Below, one piece after another: positions 33,004 through 44,200 of a stretch of DNA of 64,000 nt. The notes under the pieces were generated by a model. The model did not search any database, was not told the origin of the DNA, and was given only the letters and a program-made list of their open reading frames with translations. Position 1 is the stretch's first letter; every line of letters begins with the position of its first letter. The stretch comes from Oegoconia quadripuncta (Eukaryota; Arthropoda; Insecta; Lepidoptera; Autostichidae). The position numbers and the translations under genes were made by a program. The DNA lies in contig OX438747.1 in the NCBI GenBank assembly GCA_949316235.1, positions 35,107,601-35,171,600 on the forward strand. The letters run 5' to 3'.

Positions 33004-33461
33004 AAGGCCCGCTGAATTTGTACATTTTGAGATAAGCATGTGGCTCCTCACTACAATCGCAATTATATACATTTATTTATTTAAATAAGTCCTATCGTTT
33101 TTCTTTGTAATAAATTTTCTAGTGATTGTGTAATACATATAATAACAGGTATAATAATGCATTTAAATATTAATTCAGGACTCGACTTTTGCAAAAGTAA
33201 GTTTTTTAGTTCCATACAAAATTACAGTGACCCCAAGACATTTTTCAAATATTAACTATTTATAAAAAAAATAATAGTAATTACACCAAGAAATAAAATG
33301 TGCCATATTTTTAACAATTACTTTTGTCATAAGTTAATGCATTAATAAGACGTTAAGTAAAACTTTTTAAATATATGTTTTATTACTTAAATATCTATTT
33401 TTTTTTATTTTTTTTTAATAATAATCTTATTCTTCCAGACAACCTCACTTAAAGAATTATA

Positions 33462-33716
33462 AATAAATATACATGTACATACACACAGCGCCATCTAGTT
33501 CCACACTAAGCAACTAGGCTTGTATTATGGATACCAGGCGGTTGATAAACTACACATTTTTTTTTTGTAAATAAATACTTATACAAATGAAAAACATCCA
33601 TAACTCGGCAACACATGTCTGTATTCATCATACAAACATATGCCCCTAGCGGGATTCGAACACGCGACCGTTTGGTGTAACAGTCAGTTTCTAACCTCTT
33701 CACCAAACCAGTCGTC
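33462..33716 (-). mobile_element. SINE-A, full copy
   Basis: Tail at left, B box GGGATTCGAACACGCGACC at right. 33006-33460 before it holds no gene. Confidence 0.87.
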
Positions 33717-33837
33717 TATTTTTATATTATATCTGAAGCAAGTTACCGATTTGTTAGTTTTTTTATTCTATCACTGATAGGTATCCATGTGTAAAAAATC
33801 ACGGCCTTTAAATTATAAGAAGTTAAAAGTGTATCCA

Positions 33838-34100
33838 ACGACCGTTTGGTGTAGTGGTTAATTAGCAACTCTAACCACTATACCAAAAGGTTGCCGGTTC
33901 GAATCCCGCTAGGGGCATATGTTTGTGTGATGAATACGGACATGTGTACCCGAGTTATGGATATTTTCATTTATAATAAGTATTTATTTACAAAAAAAGA
34001 AATGTAGTACATCAACCATCTGGTATCCACAACACAAGCCTATAGTTGCTTCCTGTGGAACTAGATGGCGCTGCGTGTATGTATAAGGATATTTATTATT
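33838..34100 (+). mobile_element. SINE-A, full copy
   Basis: Head ACGACCGTTTGGTGTAGTGG, tail ending GCGCTGCGTGTATGTATAAG. 34105-34410 has nothing recognisable. Confidence 0.87.
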
Positions 34101-34414
34101 ATTAATTATATTTACTGGACTGTAACGACAAGGGAAATTAAAGAGAAAAACACAATAAACAATGGGCAAGAACAACTTTTTATTTTCAAACAACATTCAT
34201 TATGCACTTAAGTAATAGCTTTAACATTAAAACACCAAATAAGATGGACAGCTTAGTAACCAAATGGATCAAAACCTCTAAATTTCTGTATACCATTGCC
34301 TCTGAACCAATAAGGTTATTATTAAAACGAATGAATGAGGAATGAATGTATCTGCACATACCCTGAACCAGATTTTATTTATATTTTTTTCTTTAAGATA
34401 CGGACAAATTGTGT

Positions 34415-35213
34415 TAGGTCCTTACCTATGAAATTGGCGTATGAAGAATTTCATTAAGACTGTTTTCTCCATACAAACATTTTTGATTTTTTTTTGGGAA
34501 CGGCAAATGCAAATTTAGCAAAACTTTGTGTGTATTATCGGATAACATTAAGTTAAGTATAGGCAGCGTTAATTTTTACAAGTAACCGCTTTATAAAAGT
34601 TTCAGCGAATCTAACAAATGATTATGGGAAGCACATGAAAAGAGCTCTGTTCAATTTTTTTTTATTATGTGATTTAACCTAGAATTTAAAAAATATTTCA
34701 TGTGAAACCTTGAAATAATATTCCATTTCCGAAATAAAAAACAAATTTGGATATAGCTTTGATTATCGCAGGAATTGGTATACATATTAGTAAGAATTTT
34801 AATTTACTTAGCAACGAGTTTGACTTGGACCTGTTTTGTACTAGGGTTACATCCGCAAGGAACACATTGAGTAGACGTTTTTTTTTTTGGCCAGAAAGTA
34901 ACCTAATACTGCTGTGACCTGGTTGTTTTTTGGATTGGCGATGCAAGGATATCCTATCTATAGATTGTTTATAATTAGATTTATTTTTTCAACCGTTCTC
35001 TGATTGCAATTATAGTTTTTTTTTTATTTTTAATTAAGTTTAAGTAGGTTCTATCAGTGGAAACCTCTAATTGGCTTTGAGTTTCTTAGTTTAAGTGATA
35101 ATTTGTAAAACAGCTGTTGGTTTTCTCAAGAAAATAAAATAAAAAATAAATAAAAACATGAGTAGGTAACGAAGAAAAAAATCTCCAATTTCATAGGTAA
35201 AGACCCAATATAT
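34415..35213. mobile_element. TIR MITE, CTTACCTATGAAATTGG family, long form
   Basis: Left end TTAGGTCCTTACCTATGAAA, right end CCAATTTCATAGGTAAAGAC. Contains the same body as 11398-11808 in inverse order plus about 350 bp of unrelated insert (34790-35160) that shares AAGTTTAAGTAGG with 39338-39420. Confidence 0.78.
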
Positions 35214-35639
35214 AGGTGAATTCCGCTCTTGTATGCGTGATTTTCGGAGCGGCTGTAAGCTTCAGTCATTCACTCCATCACAATATTAACTTAATGTCAA
35301 AGTGATAAAACATAAATAAAAAATAAAAACTATTAGGAAAAACTTTTAAGCTACAACAATACATTCAGGGGTCAAATCAGCAATTCGTAGCGAGATCATA
35401 ATATGATTCATATTTTATATGGCAATATTACCACAGACAATACTATTACAAAACTATTTGCGGCCATTGATTTATACGCTATAGTATGGCCGCGCGAACA
35501 AATTTTTTTCGCGCCATTCTTTGTAGACAAAACAGCGCCATCTCTTAGAATCGTCGAGAACTAATAGGACTGCTGAGAGTTGGTGTACTACGCAATAGCG
35601 AAAGACGATAGCTCGAATGACAACAGCGCGAAGATATTG

Positions 35640-35775
35640 CGAAAGTTTAATTGCGCGATGGTTTATTTACGCGAAAACTTAATTTCGCGACACACAAAAG
35701 CGCGAACGTTAATTTGCACGACAGCGCGAACGTTCATTTACGCGAAAGCGCGAACGTTCATTTGCAGTTCAATGA
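35640..35775. repeat. Short outlying block of the 24-bp minisatellite
   Basis: GCGCGAACGTTCATTTGC units with flanking TTTAATTGCGCGAT words. Followed by a LINE-like coding scrap FNEFKNKIGKIFKKQVFAYF then ETGYYSVLEFLSDK at 35768-35875. Confidence 0.8.
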
Positions 35776-36103
35776 ATTCAAAAATAAAATTGGTAAAATA
35801 TTTAAAAAGCAGGTGTTTGCATATTTTCTAGAGACGGGTTATTATTCAGTATTGGAATTTCTGAGCGACAAGTAATTTATTTTTCTTTTTATTGCATATT
35901 TTCTGACATTGTAATTAATTAATTTATCGTTAATAATTAATACTAATTTGACTTGATTAATAATTTACTATATATTTAATATTATGCTTTAAGACAATGA
36001 TATTTGCACGCCATAGATGGCAGAATATGCGAACGCGCTGTATTATATTTAAAGATCAATTGTTGGACCATATTCTAGTGAATAAATATTTCATTTCGTT
36101 TCA

Positions 36104-36437
36104 CGAAAGCGCGAACGTTCATTTGCACGACAGCGCGAACGTTCATTTACACGACAGCGCGAACGTTCATTTGCACGAAAGCGCGAACGTTCATTTGCAC
36201 GACAGCGCGAACGTTCATTTGCACGACAGCGCGAACGTTCATTTGCACGAAAGCGCGAACGTTCATTTGCACGAAAGCGCGAACGTTCATTTGCACGAAA
36301 GCACGAACGTTCATTTGCACGACAGCGCGAACGTTCATTTGCGCGACAGTGCGAACGTTCATTTGCATTAAAGCGCGAACGTTCATTTGCACGACAGCGC
36401 GAACGTTCATTTGCGCGAAAACCTAATTGCGCGATAG
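36104..36437. repeat. Minisatellite, 24-bp unit
   Basis: About 13 units of GCGCGAACGTTCATTTGCAC plus GACA or GAAA. Because 24 is divisible by 3, eight-residue repeats are open in several frames on both strands; judged non-coding. Confidence 0.94.
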
Positions 36438-36704
36438 AGAAATACAATGGGTACATATTTATACCTTCTATTCATTTACCTAATATGCCCTATTTCTTAT
36501 GGTAAAAACACATCCGGTATGTCTATGGTTTCAAACGAATTGCAGATGTGATTTTAGACCCTCTGGTTAAGTATTAAGTCGAAAATAAATAACTATAGCC
36601 TATTACCACAGAAGGGGAAATGCCGCGGACATAAATTGTATCTTTGTTCTGCAGAAGCGAGCGGTTCGTGCGATCTACAAGTTAGGCCTCCCGAACTATC
36701 TCTG

Positions 36705-36884
36705 AGGAATAAATTTCAGGAAATCAATATATTAACTTTGGCATCGCAATATATTTACGAAAACTTTTAATGTACGTAAGGAAGACTATGCATTTGTTTA
36801 GGAAAAATTGTGAAATACACAATGTTAATACAAGATATAAAAATAAACTGCCCATAGCAGTCGCTTACACAAAGTCACTAAGGC
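36705..36884 (+). mobile_element. Jockey-type LINE fragment
   Basis: Matches 1553-1720 (ATATTAACTTTGGCATCGCA, ATGTTAATACAAGATATAAA). Confidence 0.72.
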
Positions 36885-37192
36885 CCGTATTAATAAAGCA
36901 TTCTCAAGATTGAGAACAGTCTTGTGACCGGTCTCAAGTAAACGTGTTGATTAATAAACCGAACTTGAGACCTGAAACGCGCGTGCTTACTCAAGCAGTA
37001 CTCACTTGAGTGGTGCGCGTATTTATAAACGAAACTCAAGACTATCATTCTTGAGAAGTGATCTCAACTGAATAGACCTCAAGATTGGTTTATAAATTAG
37101 CACGGAGCTTGAGATAGCGTCAACTTTTTAAGACGGATCTCGGGTGATACAGCCTCAAGACTTGTATTGAGACTGGTTTATTAATACGGGCC
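36885..37192. mobile_element. TWA-target MITE, full copy
   Basis: Ends GGCCCGTATTAATAAA and TTTATTAATACGGGCC with TAA on both sides. Dense in TCTCAAG/CTTGAGA words. Confidence 0.88.
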
Positions 37193-37199
37193 TAAGCAA

Positions 37200-37376
37200 A
37201 GCTTGTACTATGGATAGTAGATTACGGATAAATATACATAAATATTTATAAAAACATCCATGACTCGGGAATAAATGTTCGTATTCATCATACAAACATT
37301 TACCGCTCGCGGGGTTTGAACCCGCAACCGTTGGTTTAGCCGACAGGGTCACTATCCACTACACCAATCGGTCGAG
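37200..37376 (-). mobile_element. SINE-B copy
   Basis: Head at the right with GGTTTGAACCCGCAACC and ACTATCCACTACACCAATCG. The tail CGGATAAATATACATAAATA is at left. 37380-37640 has no gene. Confidence 0.85.
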
Positions 37377-37649
37377 AAATATTAGGGTTTTTTGCATTTA
37401 TCTGTCAGCCAGTATATAGCGCGATATAGTCTCAGTCTCTTGCAGCTGATTGGCTGTCGCTTGACAGCTGTCAACTTGACCGCCAATCGGCTTTGAGAGA
37501 TGTAGGCCATGTTGCACGCGACTAAGTCACTCGAGTCGCGCTAAGTTGTAGTAGCTCTGCAGCTCTGCACAATAATATCTGTACACTAATTTCCTTTGCG
37601 TTAACGTTTGCGTTTCTCTTATGTAAAACGGTTCAAGTTATTATTATTG

Positions 37650-38012
37650 AGAACCATTTGCGTAGTGGACTAATTTCGCGGTGGACCATATGCGTAGTGG
37701 ACCAATTTCGCAGTGGTCCATTTGCGTAGTGGACTTATTTCGCATTGGATCATTTGCGTAGTGGACCAATATCGCAGCGGACCATTTGCGTAGTGGACCA
37801 ATATCGCAGTGGGCCATTAACGTAGTGGACCAATATCGCAGCGAACCATTTGCGTAGTGGACCAATTTTTCGCTGCGGCCATTTGCGTAGTGGACCAATA
37901 TCGCAGTGGGCCATTTGCGTAGTGGACCAATATCGCAGTGGGCCATTAACGTAGTGGACCAATATCGCAGCGGACCATTTGCGTAGTGGACCAATCTCGC
38001 AGTGGGTCATTT
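37650..38012. repeat. Minisatellite, 32-bp unit (two 16-mers)
   Basis: Units start at 37660, 37692, 37724 and 37756. Consensus GCGTAGTGGACCAATA then TCGCAGTGGGCCATTT. Lies just past the COQ2 stop, so it is probably transcribed in the 3' UTR. Confidence 0.94.
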
Positions 38013-38023
38013 TTGTCTGCACC

Positions 38024-38206
38024 TTAGCTAAAAACACAGCTTCTCAGCACGCCCATATTCTCTATGCCTCTATATTTCTCCCTATTGTCTCTGTATTGCT
38101 TGTAACCACCCCCTAGTATGCCAAGCAATATAATCAGCCCCACCAGGGAGTTGGATTTGAACTTCTTAGCGCAGTCTTGTGGACAATCTGGATCCAATGT
38201 GTATAT
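38024..38206 (-). CDS. COQ2: COQ2 last exon with stop codon
   Basis: Encodes [34 protein letters not shown] and a tail ending RSCVFS, then TAA. The acceptor is TTTTACAG|ATATAC. It lies 10.5 kb from the preceding exon, beyond the nested F-box gene. A 32-bp minisatellite begins about a dozen bases after the stop. Confidence 0.95.
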   Translation of the reverse strand: MYTLDPDCPQDCAKKFKSNSLVGLIILLGILGGGYKQYRDNREKYRGIENMGVLRSCVFS

Positions 38207-41200
38207 CTGTAAAACAAATAGAAGTAAATATAATAATAATTATCCTCAGACATACACACAGCGCCATCTAGTTCCACAGTAAGCAATTATAGGCTTGTGT
38301 TGTGGATATCAGATGGTCGATATACTACATAAATACATTTTTTTGTTGTAAATAAATACTTATTATAAATGAAAACATCCATAACTCGGGTACACATGTC
38401 CGTATTCATCACACACATATGCCCCTAGCGGGATTCGAACCCGCAACCTTTTGGTATAGTGGTCAGAATTGCTAACCATTACATCAAACAGGTCGTCGAA
38501 TTTTATTTTATAAAACTTAAATATTTTATAAAACTAGCCCCAAGTCTCTGGTTGGTGGAAAGGTACCCAGAAGGCTGGCCGCATTGCCTCGCTGTGCAGC
38601 GAGGCTGATTCTCTGACCAAAGTATTGGCCAGCCCTCCGATCGTGGGATGCATCAACCAGACGCTCAGATAACTCCCTAAAAAGAGTGTGAGCACCCGGT
38701 CCCCACGGCCCAAGCGTTTCTACATGAAACGGCGCAAATAGGTGATCTCCACTGAGACCGGCATATTTGCGCCGTTTAACGCTTTCTGCCGAGGCGGCAG
38801 CGGAACCAGCTGTACCGCTTGTACTTAGAAGAAAACATATTTAGACATAAACATTAATTGATATCATTAACAGCCTTATATGTCTCCTTTTCATTGCCAC
38901 AACGGCTGGGTTAGCATTTAATCTCAATCACACTTGATGTCGTGATGAAAGTGTCGGTGGCTCAGCGGTCAACACGCGGTCTCCCAATTTAGGAAGTCCG
39001 AGTTCGATGTAGGCAGGCCATGTACCAATGAGTTTTTTAATTCTTTAACACACACACACTTTCAAGCACCTACAAATATAATATCTCCCTTACACACAGG
39101 CGATAACAAACACAGGATTTCTTAGATTTTGTTCTATTAATGTAAATTTGGGAGTCCATTGAGGAGTTAGCAGCTGATGCTTATAACACAAGTATTTTCA
39201 ATGCTTAGCATGAGCATCAGCTGGGAACATACTTTTAGAAATTCTAATGAATATTACAAAATTTTCCCGGTTGTAAACTACTGAATTTACCTGTGGTTAA
39301 AAATAAATTATTCTTATTCGTATTTTTTTTAAACAAGTTTAAGTAGGCTCTATCAGTGGAAACCTCTAATTGGCTTACAGTTTTTTTTAGTTTAAGTGAT
39401 AATTTGTAAATTAGTTGGGTTTATAAAGCTTCTCTTACTGACATTTTAATGAATTGTTATTTTATTTTATTCATTGTTTAAATTATCTTTCTGATCTGTA
39501 ACATGACAGATTTGACATTATATTTTTCCAATTTATTGATTTTTAATGCATGATCTGTCTTCACATATTACAATATTTTGCACGCTTCTTAAAGCAGAGT
39601 ATGTCTTGGAAAGTAATTTATTTCTTATTGTACCATATTCTTGCAAATAAATAATTTTTATTTAGTGTAAACTAAAAAAAACTTAGTAAAACAAATTAAA
39701 AAAACTAAATACTGAGATATATGACGTTGCCACCATACGACCTGTTTGGTGTAGTGGTTAGCAACTCTGTCCACTATACCAAAAGGTTGCGGGTTCTAAT
39801 CCCGCTAGGAGCATATGTTTGTATGATGACTACAGACATGTGTTCTCGAGTTATGGATGTTTTTCATTTGTATATATATTTATTTACAAAAAAAATGTAT
39901 TTGTGTAGTTTATCAACCATCTGGTATACAAGCCTAGTTGCTTAGTGTGGAACTAAATGGCGCTGTGTGTATGTGCAAAGATATTTATTTATTTATTATT
40001 ATACTGACGTCACTGGGCATTTGGGGGGCACTGAAAACCAGCGCTGTGATCCGTCGCAGTATGAGCTGAGTGCTAACCCATTTGTGCATGCCGCAACACG
40101 TGACAGCATTGTGCGCACTTTATTTACAATTTGTATTTCTTTTTAGCTATAATTTACTACTTCGTTGCTTTCGTATCGTGTTGTGGCGTTCATAATAAAT
40201 TATTCCTGTTCTTATAACTGTTACCTAACAGATAAATAAATAAATATTTCGGACACTTACACCAATCATCTAGTCTCAAACTAAGCAAAGCTTGTGCAAT
40301 GGATACTAGATAACGGATAAATATACATAAATATTTATATAAACGTCCAAGACTCGGGAATAAATGTTCGTATTCTTCACACAAACATTTTCCCCTCGCG
40401 GGATTCGAACAGAAATTCGATTATTGTCAAGTCAAAAGTCATCAATATTTTATTCAATGTAGGATACACAAATATCACTTATTGAAAGTCAGCATGTTAT
40501 TTTTAAAAACTACATCGCTTCACAATGTGCTATGGTTAGGGAGAAGAAGCGATAAGAAACCCTTAACAGCACATCTTTTAAATAGTTTCCATCTTTACAA
40601 TTTTATTATAATTTATATTACATATTACAACAAAAACAATAAACCTAAGCGTAGTTAACGACTTGGAATTCAGCTAACACCAGACCTGCTTATCGTCTAA
40701 ACAATCATCTATTCGTTATCATCGTTAACCGCCTCCGTGGCTCAATGTAAACAACACTGAGTTTACGATTCGGAGGTCGCGGGTTCGATCCCCAGCGGGG
40801 TACATGTTTAAGTACTCGGTTTGGTTGGTGGTAGGGCATATTAAAATGTCCGCCTGGCTAGCTACCACCATCTTATCTAAATCTGCCGCCAAGCAGCAAT
40901 GTTAATAGCATTGTTGTGTTCCGGTTGTCAGAGATAAGATAGCCAGTCCCCCAAATGTGTTGGGGTTTCCGGGTTGGTACGCTTCCACCTTCGACCTCAT
41001 CTTCACTTAACATCAGGTGTGATTGAGGTCAAGTACGAATCCGTCGTGCATAAAAAAAAAAAAAAAAAAAAAAAACTATCCTGTAATAATCCTTTTTACA
41101 GAGTCTCTTTGAGGTGACGTTTTTTCTGCTCTGTTAAATTCGATACATGTTCTGGTAATTTATTGCAAAATCGTATGCTGTGCCCCACAAAAGATGTGCT

Positions 41201-44200
41201 AGCCTTGCTAAATCTAAATTCTGGTTTTCAATTTTATTTTTATTTCTAGTATTCGAAGTCAAAATTCCATAAACAGTATAAGCTTTATTAGTGTTTCGAC
41301 TAGCTTATTCATCAATAATCTCCGGGGGTTTACTGAAATTTCAATTTATAGGTGTTATTACCTCTTGTCACGTCCTGCCATTTTCCCAGAAACGAGATAG
41401 AACAAGGCTTAGTAGATTATTTATGATTAGACAACAATGAATTGATAATAAAATCCATCCACCTTACAAAGTAACGATTCAGTACTCAAAAGAATTGTTA
41501 ACATAACCGACGCAATATTTGAAGAATTAGTAACCGAAATAGGTCTACTCATGGAGAATACACAGCTGCCTACACTGTTCTTACCAACGGAATTGTTAGA
41601 AAATATATTCAAACATTTGCCCGGTAAGGACCTACTTGCTTGTTGCGACGTCTGTTTGCAATGGAGGGAGATAATAGTGAATGATGATAATTTATGGAGA
41701 AACGCTTACTTGCGAGAGAGCAAGAATGTTTTCACGCAAGCGCGAGCAAAATGCAAACCGACTTTGTCGTTTTACAACTTCTTCAAGTCGACACAATTAT
41801 GGCAGAAGGTGGGGACCGCTGAAGAGCACTTGCGTGAACTACCCATCAGGACAGACAGAATCAGAGCAATACGGATTAGAAACGGCAACCTCGCTGTAGT
41901 TACAAAGCATGCAATTGATTACTATGATTTAGAAACATTGGAAGTAATAAAAACATTCGCTGGCCGATATGACCAATATGACGAGAATCCATATGTTTTT
42001 GCAGTCAAAGAAAAAGTGCAAGGTTTTGTCCGGGACACGTATTATACACTGAGAATAATTCCCAAAGAAGACGACAGGCTGATTTATGCTAAAGAAGTAA
42101 GCATTGATGATATTGAAGTCTTCACAATTCAAGATACGGATGTTTATTACAAATCATATAGAAATAAGAAGGAATATACATACGCATGTAGGTTAAAACA
42201 TGACTATAAAAGTACCCGCATAACCAGTGTCGCTGAACCAGTGTTGGCATTTCAATGTAATAAACATTTAAATCAATGTGATTACTACTGCCCGCCGTCT
42301 AATGTTTATACAATCACTGAACAAGGTTGTGTCCTCAGCGAATCAATTGACACCAGCAATCAATATTTGCTACAAATAACTGAAGATTTATATTTTTTGA
42401 ATGGTCTTCCAGATTCAATATCGCGCTTCCAACAGTGCTTAAGGGTCAACATCAAACGCATTTTTCAATCACAATACAAACTCAACCTAGATGCCAGGAC
42501 GTGGGCAACTGAATCTGATATGTTTTCACCATGTATCCGCTTCATCAATTTTAACAATGTTGTAATATGTGGATGGAAAAGTGAATTATGTTTCTACACA
42601 GGCTCAAATCTTTGTCTATTAAAAAAAATACAATTTGATAGTTATACAAGAACTCTAGCAATAGATGTAGCAGAAGCTCATAGCGGCCACTATGTTGTGG
42701 TCTTGAGAACTGACAAACTGTTAGTGCTTCATTTAACGCATAATCATGAATAGGCAATGTCTGGGCATTCTACATTTCCACTATTTTGGTAATCAAACGG
42801 CCTGGATCGCTATGGCCATCACCGTCATCTATCGCATTAATGCGAAACTACATCTACTCGCGGGCCAGTTGCGCGCCCCGGGCGACTCGACCAAAGGACG
42901 TCAGCGCGATAGTTTCGCCTGGCCGCCGCATTCTGCGTTTGCGGCTGTTCTAGAACGGATTATTTATTTTTTGGTGACCAAGTTTCGGACAGTAAACAGC
43001 CAGTGGCTACCCTCAACCTGTTCTGGATGTGGAGTACAACATGGTTCGAATGTAGAGGCGGTTGCCAAGGAAGAAGACACCCAGGGCCGGAATTTTATCT
43101 CCCGGTTGAGAGCCATTGAAGCACGAGGATTAGAATAGGATTAGGAGGAGAAGAAGCAGGAGGTACGTGATTGCCCAATCGTGGTTATTTGGTTAATGCC
43201 TGGACAAACTATTCGGGATATACAGACGGACAGCGACCTAATCGACTTTCCTTTAAGTTATCGAACAGGCAATATGCGGTTCGACTATTCATTTATAATC
43301 CGAACAGCGAAGGCATGGAACTCCCTACCGGTGTCAGTCTTTCTTGAATCCTACAACCTTGCGATCATCTCTCCCCATAATCCCTAATATCTCCCTCACA
43401 GACAGGCGATAACAAACACAGGTTTGTTTAGATTTTGTTCTATTAATGTAAATTTAGGAGTCCATTGAGGAGTTAGCAGCTGATGCTTATAACACAAATA
43501 TTTTCAATGCTTAGCATGGGCATCAGCTGGGAACGTACTTTTAGAAATTCTAATGAATATTACAAAATTTTACCGATTGTAAACTACCTGTATTTACCTG
43601 TGGTTAAAAATAAATTATTCTTATTATTCTTATCTCCAAGAGCATGGTGAACAGATTGGGATCGCGTGCTTCATTTTCGGCCACATTATCACCATCAGGT
43701 GAGATTGTGGTCAAACGCGTATCCAGTTAATCAGAAAAAAAAGGTGTTATACAACTTAGATCCCACATCCACACTTTTCCCACTACAGTGCGGTAGGAAG
43801 TTACTACTCTTATAGACTAATTAAAGATAGAATTTAAGGGTGAAAAAGTAAGAAAGGAAGAAGATCCCCTCTCGGAAAATGGGAGTTTAGCTATTTATAT
43901 GGACATAGACATATATTTATTTGACACTACGCAATAACACGACAATATTAATGATAACAAGGAAGATTTTGAAGAAGGGGGAGGGCAGTGTGATGTCAGA
44001 AATGGACTCCATCTCAGCCATGCTGCAGCAATTGCCACAGCGCTGGTTTTCTGAGAAGCCCAAAATGAAGTCTCCAAAGTGTGTCCAAAGTCTCCAGAGT
44101 GATATGGGGGAGAGTTATGGGAAGTCGACTCCCTAAACACAGCACGGACGACGCCAGATCGCTGTAAGCGTAGATGGTGGTGTAGAAGAAGGTAATGCAA

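Noticed and set aside
35997..36456. Open frames of 120 or so residues made of eight-residue repeats on both strands
   Set aside because: The 24-bp unit is divisible by 3, so frames stay open automatically. No flanking coding signal, start context or conservation is visible.
37644..38037. Minus-strand repetitive frames over the 32-bp array
   Set aside because: Repetitive shadow of the minisatellite, overlapping the end of COQ2 in another frame.
42746..43138. 130-residue plus-strand frame overlapping the F-box stop codon
   Set aside because: No domain, no initiation context of its own, and it runs into decayed LINE sequence.
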